A stretch of 64,000 nucleotides of DNA from Marinitenerispora sediminis (GTDB taxonomy: Bacteria > Actinomycetota > Actinomycetes > Streptosporangiales > Streptosporangiaceae), in contig NZ_QEIO01000016.1 of the NCBI RefSeq assembly GCF_003336425.1, positions 1 to 64,000 on the forward strand. The letters run 5' to 3'. A program made the position numbers and the translations under genes. Shown here piece after piece: positions 35,367 to 44,302 of this stretch. The notes under the pieces are model-generated. The model did no database searches and was not told where the DNA came from. It was given only the letters and a program-made list of their open reading frames with translations. Within the stretch, counting starts at the first letter, position 1; every line of letters begins with the position of its first letter.

Positions 35367-36353
35367 ATGCATACTCCCCTGCTTCCCTCCTCTCCTCCCG
35401 CGCGCCGCGCCACCGCGCTCGCCGGACTCCTCGTCGCGGCCCTGCTCGCACTGCCCGCGCCGGCCCACGCCGACCCGCAGGACGACCTCAGCCTCGACGA
35501 GCTCACCGAACGGGCCGAGCAGCTGGAGGACGAGTACGACGGCGAACTCCGGCAGTACACCGACGCCAAGGAGGCGGCCGAGAAGGCCGCCGCGCGGCTC
35601 GCCCAGGTCGAGGAGGAGCTGGAGGAGGCCCGTGCGAGCGTCGGCCAGTTCGCGGCGACGCAGTACAAGGGCACCGGCCTGGACCCCGCCATCGAGCTCG
35701 CCCTCAGCGGCTCCCCCGAAAGCGTGCTGGAGGACGCCGCGGTGATCGGGCAGGTCTCCCACAGCAACAGCTCCCGCGTGCTCGCGCTGACCGAGCTGCG
35801 CGAGGAGCGCGAGCAGGCCAGCGAGGAGGCCGACGCCGCGCTGGACGAGGCACAGGAGCTCGTCGACGAGCTGGAGGAGCAGCGCGACGAGGTCCTGGAG
35901 CGCATCGAGCGCTACGAGGCCGAGCAGGTCCCGGAGCCCGCCGCCGGTGCCGGCTCCGGGAACGGGACCGTCCCCGAGAGCGCGAAGGGATGGGGCTTCG
36001 ACGGCGCCACACCGCGCATGGCGGCGATCCGCGACGAGATCATCATGACCTTCGGCGCGCCCTACGACGTCGGCTGCCTGCGCCCGGGCGACCCGGGCGA
36101 GCACGGCTCCGGCCGCGCGTGCGACTTCATGATGAGCGCGGGCGGCGCCTCCCCCTCGGCGGGCAACCGGGAGCTCGGGACCCAGATCGCGGAGTACGCC
36201 CGGGCGAACGCCGACCGGCTCGGTGTCATGTACGTCATCTGGGAGCAGCGGATCTGGGACTCCCGCAACCCCGGCGCCGGCTGGCGGCAGATGGAGGACC
36301 GGGGCAGCATCACGCAGAACCACTACGACCACGTGCACGTCTCGTCGTTCTAG
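35367..36353 (+). CDS. Secreted coiled-coil protein with a C-terminal cell-wall (ARB-07466-like) domain
   Basis: A 328-residue protein with a cleavable signal peptide (cleavage near AHA-DPQ, residue 36). A long coiled coil (about 40-205, rich in EE/EA heptads) follows, then a short Pro/Gly linker and a C-terminal domain of about 110 residues. That domain includes GRACDFMMS, YVIWEQRIWDS and ends YDHVHVSSF. The D...H-x-H spacing resembles a zinc peptidase site of the M15 type. The coiled coil plus hydrolase-like domain suggests a peptidoglycan remodelling factor like RipA-type proteins. Start uncertain: ATG at 35367 or GTG at 35358. Confidence 0.78.
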   Translation: MHTPLLPSSPPARRATALAGLLVAALLALPAPAHADPQDDLSLDELTERAEQLEDEYDGELRQYTDAKEAAEKAAARLAQVEEELEEARASVGQFAATQYKGTGLDPAIELALSGSPESVLEDAAVIGQVSHSNSSRVLALTELREEREQASEEADAALDEAQELVDELEEQRDEVLERIERYEAEQVPEPAAGAGSGNGTVPESAKGWGFDGATPRMAAIRDEIIMTFGAPYDVGCLRPGDPGEHGSGRACDFMMSAGGASPSAGNRELGTQIAEYARANADRLGVMYVIWEQRIWDSRNPGAGWRQMEDRGSITQNHYDHVHVSSF

Positions 36354-36545
36354 CGGACGCGTCGGGCCCGGCCGGACGGCTCGGCGCGGCACGCCCCGGG
36401 TCGGTGCCCGGCGGGACTCGGCGTCCGCCCGGAGCCGCCGGCCGCTCTGCGGAACCGACCGCCCAGGTCCGCGCGCCCGGCGCCCCGGTGCGCGGTCCCG
36501 AGGGGGACCGCCAGGACCCGCCGCCGACGGCAGGACGCTCGTCGG

Positions 36546-37847
36546 TCACGTCCCCGGGCGACCGGGAGCGGGACGCGCGCCGCGCCGGACGACCGGCAGG
36601 GACAGCACCACTGCGGACGCCGCCGCCGCGGCGGCGAACGCCGGCCCGTAGCCGAGGGACTGCACCGTGAGCCCGAGGACCACCGCGCCGGCACCCGTGC
36701 CGGCGTCGTAGCCGATGTTCCAGGCGGCGCTCGCCGTGCCGTACCCGCGCCGGCCGGCGCGGCGGAACATCGCGACCAGGGTGTCGTTCTGGGCGCCGCC
36801 GAACCCGGCGCCGAACAGCGACGCCCCGACGACGACCGCCACCGCGCCGGCCGCGCCGGTGGACCCGGTGGACCCGGCCGTGTCGAGCGGCCACAGCGCC
36901 CACGCCGTCAGGGCCAGCCCGGCCACCGCACCGACCACGCTGGGCAGCAGCGCCACGGGACGGCCGCGCCGGTCGGCGAGCGCGCCCGCCGCACCGCGCA
37001 CCGCCAACTGGGCGACGCTGTAGCCGAGCAGGGCCGCGGTGGCCACCCGCGGCGTCTCCTCCAGCGGGATCGCCAGGAAGGTGACGACGCCGCTCGACGC
37101 GGCGGCCAGTACGAGCATGACGGTCAGCGGCGCGACCAGGGCCGCCAGGATCCGCCGCCGGTCCTCCGGCGCCGGCTCCGCGTCCGCGCCGGCGGACGGC
37201 GCCTCCTCCTGCGGCATGCCGTCGCCGCCGACGCGCCAGAGGACGACGGCGACGACGGCGCCGGCCAGCGGCGTGACGGCGGCGATCCAGAACACCGCGG
37301 TGAAACCGACCTGGAGCGCCAGCCACACGCCGGACGCCAGGTAGACCAGGTTGGGCAGCCCGACGGCGAGGCCGTAGGCGCCGCTGGCCCGGCCCACCTG
37401 GTCGGGCCGCACCATGCGGACGGCCAGCGCGGCGCCCACGACGCTGACCATGCCGAAGCCCACCCCGCGCACCGCGGAGACCGCGATCAGCGGTCCGAGG
37501 TCGGCGGTGACGGCGTACAGCGGCGTGGGCAGGCCGAGCAGCAGCGCGCCGGCCGGGAACGTCCGGCGGTAGCCGCCGCGGTCCAGCAGCCAGGGCATCG
37601 CCACCTGGGTGGCCACCGTGGTGAGCATGAACACGGACGTGGTCGCGCCGGCGCCCAGGGCGCCGGCTCCGCCGCGGGCGGCCCACATGGGGACGACCGG
37701 CAGCAGCAGGACGTAGCCGCAGAAGCTCGCGACGGTGGCGAGGACGAGCAGCCGGAAGGCGCGGCCCCGCAGGCCGTAAGGGTGCGAAGGCCCGACGATG
37801 GGACGATCGGCGCTGGGCGGGCGGGGTTCCGGCGTGACACGGCGCAT
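36546..37847 (-). CDS. MFS transporter
   Basis: A 433-residue major-facilitator protein with 12 predicted helices. The first loop motif is LDRGGYRRTF (motif A-like, degenerate). A second motif-A copy, GALADRRGRPVALLP, follows the central loop at about residue 215. It is probably a drug or metabolite exporter; the substrate cannot be told from sequence. The start at 37847 is directly preceded by GGGGG. No partner genes; the 190 bases towards the cell-wall gene hold no gene. Confidence 0.87.
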   Translation of the reverse strand: MRRVTPEPRPPSADRPIVGPSHPYGLRGRAFRLLVLATVASFCGYVLLLPVVPMWAARGGAGALGAGATTSVFMLTTVATQVAMPWLLDRGGYRRTFPAGALLLGLPTPLYAVTADLGPLIAVSAVRGVGFGMVSVVGAALAVRMVRPDQVGRASGAYGLAVGLPNLVYLASGVWLALQVGFTAVFWIAAVTPLAGAVVAVVLWRVGGDGMPQEEAPSAGADAEPAPEDRRRILAALVAPLTVMLVLAAASSGVVTFLAIPLEETPRVATAALLGYSVAQLAVRGAAGALADRRGRPVALLPSVVGAVAGLALTAWALWPLDTAGSTGSTGAAGAVAVVVGASLFGAGFGGAQNDTLVAMFRRAGRRGYGTASAAWNIGYDAGTGAGAVVLGLTVQSLGYGPAFAAAAAASAVVLSLPVVRRGARPAPGRPGT

Positions 37848-38573
37848 CCCCCATTTCTATCCCCTGGGCGGGGTTCCGGCGGCGCGCGGCGCCCGGTGCC
37901 GCCCGGACGCGCACGTCGGAGCCCGGAATTCCAGGGGTGCACCGGGCCGCCCGCGCCGCCGGCCGCCGGTGGTGGAGCGGCCCGATCCGAGGGCGCGCGG
38001 CCGCGCGCCCTGGCGCGGCTCCGCAGGCTCGGACCCGGCTCCGGGCGGTGCCGGCGGCCACGCCCGGCCGGGGAGGTGCGGCGCTGTCCCCCGATGGCCG
38101 CGATCCCGGCGGTGGCCTCGGACCGCACGGCGTGCTCGTCGGAGCGGGCGGCCACCGCCCGGTCGCGTTCGAGCCGGTTGACCCCGCGCTCCGTCGCATG
38201 CCGGTCACCGTCGTCAGTCGAACCCGCGACCGGCGGGCACCCGCCCGGCCGGCTGCCGCGTTGGCGGACGGCCACCCGGTCCGCCGGCCCGGGGATGGTC
38301 GCTGTTGCTTCTGCGTCGGCACGGGTGGATCGCGGGTCACCGCTGAACCACGGGAACATGGCGGCGCGCACCCGCCGGCAGACGGGTGCGCGCCGAAGCG
38401 CCCCGGACGTTCGGCGCCGCCCGGGCACGCCGCGGGAGCGTGCGGACCGCGGTGCGGCTCCGTGCTGCCGCGGGGGGTGATCACCGCGAGCCGGCCCGTC
38501 CTGAGTGCGACGGGCTCCGCGACACCCCTGGCCCGCGCCCCGGCCGGGCGAGCGGCGAACCGGCGCTGGCGGC
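37848..38573. other. Gap without recognisable gene
   Basis: About 730 bases of high-GC sequence. Long open frames run across both strands, but their translations are Arg/Pro/Gly-rich and unlike any family I know. The left end is the promoter region of the MFS gene. Confidence 0.35.
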
Positions 38574-38602
38574 GGCTGATCCGGCCGCTGGCCGGATCAG
38601 CC
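38574..38602 (-). terminator. Terminator-like hairpin
   Basis: A perfect 13-bp inverted repeat (38574-38586 and 38590-38602) with a 3-base loop overlaps the stop codon of the hydrolase gene. Confidence 0.6.
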
Positions 38603-39472
38603 CGGTCCCAGTGCCGCCCCGTCCGCGTCGGCGGGCCGAGCGCCCTCCGCCTGGGCCGGCGCGGTCGCCGGCGGGACGGCGGTCCCGTCCAGCCGGCCGG
38701 CCAGCCATCCGGCGATGCGGTCGGCGAGTTCGGGCGTGACGGCGCGCTCGGCGTGCCCCATGCCCGGTTCGATCCACAGCTCCCTGGGCTCGCGCGCCGC
38801 CTCGTGGACGCGGTACGCGTGCTCCAGCGGGAAGTAGGCGTCGGCGTCGCCGTGCACGACCAGGAGCGCGGCGGGCGCCACCCGGCCGGCGCTCTCGGTG
38901 GGGTCGGGCGGCACGGGGTCCCAGTGGCGGTCGACGACCCGGACCTTGCGGACCAGGCGCAGGAAGAGCCGCCCCGCCGGGCGCTCGATCCCGAAGTGCA
39001 GCAGCCGCATCCGCGAGGTACCCCGGTAGTACCAGCGGCTCGGTCCGCTCACCGCCACGACGGCGGCCGGCCCGCCGAACATCGCGGCGTGCCGGACGGC
39101 CACCGCGGCGCCCATGGAGAAGCCGACCGTGGCGAAGCGGGTGTAGCCCAGACCGCGCAGGTGCGCGAGCGCCGCCTCCAGGTCGTGCACCTCCCGGTCG
39201 CCCACCGTGCACACGCCGGTGGAGCTGCGGTGGCCGCGGAAGTCGAAGGCCAGGACGTCGCCGACCGCGAGCAGTCGCCGCGCGATCATGCGGGTGTGCG
39301 GGCTGCGCCAGGTCCCGGTGAAGCCGTTGGCCATGACGACGGCGCGGTCGGTGCGCCGGAGGCCGCGCAGCAGCACGGTGTCCAGCCGCACACCGTCGGA
39401 GGTGGTGAGGAGCTCCCGGTGCGCGGGCGGCGGAGTGGAGGGGCGGGGGGTGGTGCGTGCGACATCGGACAC
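38597..39472 (-). CDS. Alpha/beta hydrolase
   Basis: A 291-residue serine hydrolase. It has the oxyanion strand VVMANGFTGTW, the nucleophile elbow GFSMGAA (Ser about 119), the acid Asp in LVVHGDADAYFP and the His in PGMGHAE. The family spans esterases, lipases and acylglycerol hydrolases; the ligand is unknown. A Pro/Ala-rich C-terminal tail of about 25 residues has no assigned role. The GTG at 39472 follows GGAGGGG with little spacing, so the exact start is uncertain. It is on the same strand as the TetR/SMR pair but separated by 105 bases. Confidence 0.87.
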   Translation of the reverse strand: MSDVARTTPRPSTPPPAHRELLTTSDGVRLDTVLLRGLRRTDRAVVMANGFTGTWRSPHTRMIARRLLAVGDVLAFDFRGHRSSTGVCTVGDREVHDLEAALAHLRGLGYTRFATVGFSMGAAVAVRHAAMFGGPAAVVAVSGPSRWYYRGTSRMRLLHFGIERPAGRLFLRLVRKVRVVDRHWDPVPPDPTESAGRVAPAALLVVHGDADAYFPLEHAYRVHEAAREPRELWIEPGMGHAERAVTPELADRIAGWLAGRLDGTAVPPATAPAQAEGARPADADGAALGPG

Positions 39473-39577
39473 CCCTCCATGGTGCCCGACATGGCGGTGG
39501 CCGGCACGGGTGCCGTCCCGACCCCGGCACGGCGGGCCCGCACCACCTCCGCCGGTACGGCCGGCTCCGGACCGGCG

Positions 39578-40168
39578 TCAGCCGGTGCGCAGCCGGGGCA
39601 GCGCGGCGGCGAGGGCGCGGGCGGCGCTGCCCGCCGGGTCGGGGGTGTTCTCGGCGAGGGCCGTGACGAGCAGGCCGTCGCAGAGCGCGAGGAGCAGCCG
39701 GGCGTCCTCCGGGGTGAGCCGGCGCCCGGTGTGCTCGAAGGCGGGCGGCAGCAGCCGCACCAGTCCGGCGTTCCACTCCCGGACGGCCGCGGCGTAACCG
39801 GGGTTGCGGCCGGCCTGGACGTAGCTCTCGTAGAACAGCGGCAGGCCGGGGGTGTCGTCGGACCAGCCGATCATGTCGACCACGAGGCGGGCCAGCGGTT
39901 CGAGGCCGTCGGGGGCCGGCCGGGAGCGGAAGTCGGCCAGCAGCGCGCGCGCCCGGGTGAGGAACCGCTCGCCCATGCGCCCCAGCGCCTGGCGGGCGAG
40001 GTCCTCCAGCGAGTCGAAGTAGTAGGTGGTGGAGCCCAGCGGCACGCCGGCCCGGGTCGCCACCGTGCGGTGGCTCACCCCCGCGAACCCCTCCTCGGCG
40101 AGGATGTCGGCGGCGGCCGCCACGAGCTGCTCCCTGCGGCGCTCCCCACGGGACGTCAGGTCCGGCAT
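39578..40168 (-). CDS. TetR-family repressor of the adjacent SMR pump
   Basis: A 196-residue regulator. The N-terminal TetR helix-turn-helix reads AAAADILAEEGFAGVSHRTVATRAGVPLGSTTYYFDS (about 17-52, key residues G30, T35 and Y49). The helical C-terminal half binds the inducer. The gene lies 49 bases behind the SMR pump gene on the same strand. The promoter of that pump carries two perfect 14-bp palindromes, so it very likely autoregulates the pair. ATG at 40168; the longer frame runs into the pump gene. Confidence 0.88.
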   Translation of the reverse strand: MPDLTSRGERRREQLVAAAADILAEEGFAGVSHRTVATRAGVPLGSTTYYFDSLEDLARQALGRMGERFLTRARALLADFRSRPAPDGLEPLARLVVDMIGWSDDTPGLPLFYESYVQAGRNPGYAAAVREWNAGLVRLLPPAFEHTGRRLTPEDARLLLALCDGLLVTALAENTPDPAGSAARALAAALPRLRTG

Positions 40169-40217
40169 CGCGCTCTCCTCCCCGTCCGGCCCCTCCCGGA
40201 CGCCGTGCCCGAGGGTC

Positions 40218-40541
40218 CTAGTGCCCACCCCCCGCGAGCCGCAGGCCGACGACCCCGGCGACGATGAGCACGATCGAGACGACACGCAGCACCTGTACTG
40301 GGTCGCCGAGGAACATCATGCCGAAGACGGCGGTCCCCGCCGCCCCGATCCCGGTCCAGACGGCGTACGCGCTGCCCACCGGCAGGGTGCGCAGCGAGAT
40401 CGAGAGCAGGGTGAACGACGCCACGGCCGCCGCGGCGAACGTGACGGTCGGCCAGAACCGGGTGAAGCCCGCGCTCAGCTTCAGGGCGACGGCGAAGACG
40501 GTCTCCAGCATTCCGGCCACGACGACCAGGAGCCACGCCAT
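40218..40541 (-). CDS. SMR-family multidrug efflux protein
   Basis: A 107-residue, four-helix small multidrug resistance protein (EmrE/QacE/Gdx type). It has the membrane-embedded Glu in GMLETVFAVALKLSAGFTRFW and the conserved AYAVWTGIGAAGTA segment. SMR proteins export quaternary ammonium compounds or guanidinium in exchange for protons. The ATG at 40541 follows GGAGGT. The TetR gene is downstream in the same operon. If this is a guanidinium (Gdx) type, a riboswitch would be expected upstream. None is seen, which favours TetR-controlled drug efflux. Confidence 0.92.
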   Translation of the reverse strand: MAWLLVVVAGMLETVFAVALKLSAGFTRFWPTVTFAAAAVASFTLLSISLRTLPVGSAYAVWTGIGAAGTAVFGMMFLGDPVQVLRVVSIVLIVAGVVGLRLAGGGH

Positions 40542-40557
40542 GGCAACCTCCATTCCT

Positions 40558-40589
40558 TGTACGGTCGTACATGAATGTACGGCCGTACA
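40558..40589 (-). promoter_or_regulatory. Tandem TetR operators
   Basis: Two perfect 14-bp palindromic sites, TGTACGGTCGTACA (40558-40571, apart from its central GT) and TGTACGGCCGTACA (40576-40589, fully self-complementary). They lie 18 bp centre to centre, immediately upstream of the SMR-TetR operon. This is the size and spacing seen for cooperative TetR/QacR-type repressors. Confidence 0.8.
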
Positions 40590-40690
40590 GGTTTGGGGGG
40601 CAATGTCAGGCGGGTCACCCCGGCGAGCGGTGGGAGACCGGCCGCGCCGCGCCAGGCCGCGGTCCGGACCGGACCGGACGCGGCGCGGCG

Positions 40691-41485
40691 TCAGGCCGCG
40701 GCGACGCGCCGGCGGCGGCCCGAGCCGGCGAAGAGCAGCCCGCCGAGGTCGATGGCGAGGTGCAGGACGACGGGGATGAGCAGGCTGCCGGTCCCGAGGT
40801 AGGTCAGCGTGAACAGCGCACCGAGCAGGCCCGGGCCGACGAGGCCCCACCATCCCTGGTAGACGTGCGCCACCGCGAACAGCAGGCAGGACAGCACCGC
40901 CGCCGCCCAGAGCGGCAGCCCGAGGGCGACGCCGAAGGCGATGAACAGCCCGCGGTACAGCAGCTCCTCGCACACCCCGGCCGTCACCGAGACCGCCAGG
41001 GCCAGCCGGCGCTCACGGCGGGACCGCGGCGCGAGCACGGCCGCGACGTGGGATCCAGGAGCGGGCCGCTCCGCCGCCGCGCTCCCCGCCGCCTCCCCGC
41101 GTTCCGGGGCGGCACCGCGTCGGCGCCCGGAGCGGCGGCGCGCCCCGGCGGCCGCCCCCCAGACGGCCAGCACGGCCGCGACCGTGCCGGCCCCCGTGAG
41201 CAGCGGCAGCAGCTCGTGCGGCGCCCGCAGCCCGAGGTCGCCGGGGCGCAGGCCCGGCGAGAGCACCAGGATCGCGGCGATGGCCGCGACCCACGACCAC
41301 TGGAGCACGATCGTCAGTACGTAGAACCTGCCCAGTGCGCGCGGATCGCTGGAGCGCCGGCGGCGCAGCCGGGCGAACGCCCACCGCCCGAGCAGCGGCT
41401 CCCCGATCGCCGCGTACACCACCAGGGCGAGCCCGAGGACGGTCGCTGCGGAGCTGAACTGAGGAATGCTTTCGGACCACGGCAC
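40691..41485 (-). CDS. CPBP-family intramembrane protease
   Basis: A 264-residue membrane protein with about seven helices, of the CAAX/bacteriocin-processing (Abi) glutamic protease family. The motifs are EELLYRG (Glu-Glu, Arg), FAVAHVYQG (His) and VVLHLAIDL (His). These proteases process or remove membrane proteins; the bacterial substrate is rarely known. An Arg/Pro/Gly-rich loop splits helices three and four. The GTG at 41485 lies 7 bases after TAGGCT, so the mRNA is probably leaderless. Confidence 0.85.
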   Translation of the reverse strand: MPWSESIPQFSSAATVLGLALVVYAAIGEPLLGRWAFARLRRRRSSDPRALGRFYVLTIVLQWSWVAAIAAILVLSPGLRPGDLGLRAPHELLPLLTGAGTVAAVLAVWGAAAGARRRSGRRRGAAPERGEAAGSAAAERPAPGSHVAAVLAPRSRRERRLALAVSVTAGVCEELLYRGLFIAFGVALGLPLWAAAVLSCLLFAVAHVYQGWWGLVGPGLLGALFTLTYLGTGSLLIPVVLHLAIDLGGLLFAGSGRRRRVAAA

Positions 41486-41492
41486 GGGGCAC

Positions 41493-41498
41493 AGCCTA
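41493..41498 (-). promoter_or_regulatory. Leaderless -10 box
   Basis: TAGGCT on the minus strand (41498-41493) ends 7 bases before the GTG at 41485, the same hexamer and spacing as at 15906. Confidence 0.5.
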
Positions 41499-41700
41499 GG
41501 AGAAGATCTGACTGATATACCGGAAACCTCCGGTCACCCCGGGCGACACACCCCGCAGCCAGTGTCATTCCGCCAGGTCACGCCTGGTTCGGACACTTCC
41601 GTCCGGGTGCAGACCTTGTGATATCCGGCTCACGGGGCGACGGTAGAAGTGTCCCGCGTCACATCCGGTACGGGACACCGACGTCACCCGTGGGGAGCTG

Positions 41701-43869
41701 ATGAGCATGGCGGAGAAATCCGGTCCGGCGATCACCGGCAGGGCACCCGCGGCCGACCGGCCCGCGAACATCCGAAACGTGGTGCTGGTCGGCCATTCCG
41801 GGACGGGCAAGACGACACTGGTGGAGGCGCTGCTCCACGCCGCCGGATCCACGAACCGCGCCGGTCGCGTCGAGGACGGCTCCACCGTCAGCGACTACGA
41901 CGAGGCGGAGATCCGGCAGCGGCGCTCGATCAACCTCACCGTCGTACCCGTCATGGTCGACGGAGCCGACCCCGTCAAGGTGAACCTGCTGGACACCCCC
42001 GGCTACGCCGACTTCGTCGGCGACCTCCGGGCCGGGCTGCGGGCCGCCGACGCCGCGCTGTTCGTGCTCTCGGCCACCGACGGCATCGACGAGCGGACCC
42101 GGATGCTGTGGGAGGAGTGCGCGGCGCTCGACATGCCGCGCGCCGTCGCGGTCACCCGGGTCGACCACCCGCGCGCCGACTTCCTGGAGACGGTGCGGCA
42201 GTGCCAGGAGGCGTTCGGGGCGAACGTGCTGCCCGCCTACCTCCCCGTCACCGCCGGCGAGGGCGAGCACCGGACCGTGCGCGGGCTGATGGGGCTGCTC
42301 ACCCGGCGCTACCACGACTACTCCACCGGAGGCCCCGTCGAGGCGGCGGCGCCCGAGGAGGTCGCGGACCTGGTCGCCTCCATGCGCGCCGCCCTGATCG
42401 AGGGCGTGATCCAGGAGAGCGAGGACGAGACCCTCATGGACCGCTACATGGCGGGCGAGGAACTCGATCCCGCCATGCTGGTCGCCGACCTGGAGACCGC
42501 CGTCGCGCGCGGCACCTTCTACCCCGTGCTCGCGGTCTCGACGACGACCGGGGTCGGGGTCGCCGAACTACTCACCGAGCTGCCACGGGCCTGCCCCGGT
42601 CCGCAGGAGCGGCCGGTCCCGCCGGTCACCACCCCGGACGGCGCGCCCGTGCCGGACCTGTCCTGCGACCCGGACGGCCCGCTGCTGGCCGAGGTGGTCA
42701 AGACCGTGAGCGACCCCTACGTCGGCCGGGTCAGCCTGGTCCGGGTGTTCTCCGGAACGCTGCGCCCGGACACCGTGGTGCACGTCAGCGGCCACGGGCT
42801 GGTCGATCGCGGGCACGAGGACCACGACGTGGCGGAGCGCGCCGGCGGCCTGGCGGTTCCGCTCGGCAAGGAGACGCACCCCGTGGGGCAGGTGGTGGCC
42901 GGCGACATCTGCGCGGTGGCCAAGCTCGGCCGGGCCGAGACCGGGGACACGCTCTCCGACCCCGACCGCCCGCTGCTCATGCGGCCGTGGACGTTCCCCG
43001 ACCCGCTGCTTCCGGTGGCCGTGCGCGCCGCGTCCAAGTCCGACGAGGACAAGCTCGCCCAGGCGGTGGCCCGGCTGGCCGCGGAGGACGTCACCCTGCG
43101 GGTGGAGGTCAACCCGGAGACCCACCAGATGGTGCTGTGGTGCATGGGCGAGGCGCACCAGGACGTGGCGCTGGACCGCCTGGCCAACCGCTACGGCGTC
43201 AACGTGCTGACCGACGAGATGCGCATCCCGCTGCGGGAGACGTTCGCGGTACCGGCCCAGGGCATGGGCCGCAACGTCAAGCAGAGCGGTGGCCACGGCG
43301 AGTACGGCATCTGCCGGATCCGGGTGGAGCCGCTGCCCTCGGGTTCCGGGCTGGAGTTCGTCGACCAGATCGTCGGCGGGGTGGTGCCCCGCCAGTACAT
43401 CCCGTCGGTGGAGAAGGGCGTCCGCGCCCAGATGGAGCACGGCGTCGCGTCCGGCTACCCGCTCGTGGACATCCGGGTCACGCTCTACGACGGCAAGGCG
43501 CACTCGGTCGACTCCTCCGACATGGCCTTCCAGAAGGCCGGCCGGCTCGCGCTGCGCGACGCCGCCGAGCACGCGCGGGTGGCCATGCTGGAGCCGGTGG
43601 ACGAGCTGTCGGTCCTGGTCGCCGACGCCCACATGGGCGCGGTGATGAGCGACCTGTCGGCCCGCCGGGGCCGCGTCGTGGGGTCCGAACCCGTGCCACC
43701 GGGGCGCACCCTGATCCGCGCCGAGGTTCCGCAGCTGGAGATCGTCCGCTACGCGATCGATCTGAGGTCGGTGTCGCACGGCACCGGGACGTTCAGCCGC
43801 CGGTACCTGCGTCACGAGCCGCTGCCGGAGCACCTGGCGAAGCGCCACCTGGCCGAGCAGCACGGGTGA
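41701..43869 (+). CDS. Elongation factor G-like protein (EF-G2 type)
   Basis: A 722-residue translation-factor GTPase. It has G1 GHSGTGKTT, G3 DTPGYADF and a G4 that reads TRVDHPRAD in place of the canonical NK-x-D. EF-G domains II-V follow, with NPETHQMVLWCMGEAHQDV and QSGGHGEYG. The altered G4 and lack of nearby rpsL, rpsG or tuf genes mark it as the paralogue known in actinobacteria as EF-G2. That protein lacks normal translocation activity in mycobacteria. GGGAGCTG ribosome site before the ATG. An ATG two codons later is also possible. Confidence 0.92.
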   Translation: MSMAEKSGPAITGRAPAADRPANIRNVVLVGHSGTGKTTLVEALLHAAGSTNRAGRVEDGSTVSDYDEAEIRQRRSINLTVVPVMVDGADPVKVNLLDTPGYADFVGDLRAGLRAADAALFVLSATDGIDERTRMLWEECAALDMPRAVAVTRVDHPRADFLETVRQCQEAFGANVLPAYLPVTAGEGEHRTVRGLMGLLTRRYHDYSTGGPVEAAAPEEVADLVASMRAALIEGVIQESEDETLMDRYMAGEELDPAMLVADLETAVARGTFYPVLAVSTTTGVGVAELLTELPRACPGPQERPVPPVTTPDGAPVPDLSCDPDGPLLAEVVKTVSDPYVGRVSLVRVFSGTLRPDTVVHVSGHGLVDRGHEDHDVAERAGGLAVPLGKETHPVGQVVAGDICAVAKLGRAETGDTLSDPDRPLLMRPWTFPDPLLPVAVRAASKSDEDKLAQAVARLAAEDVTLRVEVNPETHQMVLWCMGEAHQDVALDRLANRYGVNVLTDEMRIPLRETFAVPAQGMGRNVKQSGGHGEYGICRIRVEPLPSGSGLEFVDQIVGGVVPRQYIPSVEKGVRAQMEHGVASGYPLVDIRVTLYDGKAHSVDSSDMAFQKAGRLALRDAAEHARVAMLEPVDELSVLVADAHMGAVMSDLSARRGRVVGSEPVPPGRTLIRAEVPQLEIVRYAIDLRSVSHGTGTFSRRYLRHEPLPEHLAKRHLAEQHG

Positions 43870-44302
43870 GCCGGCCCCGGATGGCTCGCGGGGCGGCCCC
43901 GGAGCACGGCGAACGGACCGGCCCCGGGCGCCCCGCATCGTCCCTGCGCGCCGGGCGCCGGGTGCCGGGTGCCGCGCACGCCGCTCCGCCGCCCGCGCGG
44001 CGGAGCGGCCCGCCCGGCCCGCCCGCTGTCGCGGCCGGCCGTCACAGCACACCCGTGTGAGCCGCCGGCACGCGCGTCGCGGACGCCGCCGCCACGGGCG
44101 GCATGGTCGGGACCGCGTCCGCCACCCCGATCCTCCGCCGGCGCCCGGCCGCCGCGGTTGAGCGGGCGGCCGGGTGGCGGCGCCGTTCTCCCGGGCACGG
44201 CGTCCCGGACTCCGCGCCGGACGGGCGCGGCGCGGTCCGGGCCGGCGGCCGCGCCAGGCGGCCCGCCGCGTCCCGCGGCGCCACCCGGCGGCGCCGCCCC
44301 GA
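43870..44302. other. Gap without recognisable gene
   Basis: About 430 bases between convergent genes, rich in GGCCCCGG-type inverted segments near 43870-43910 that may end the EF-G2 transcript. No ORF worth reporting. Confidence 0.35.
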
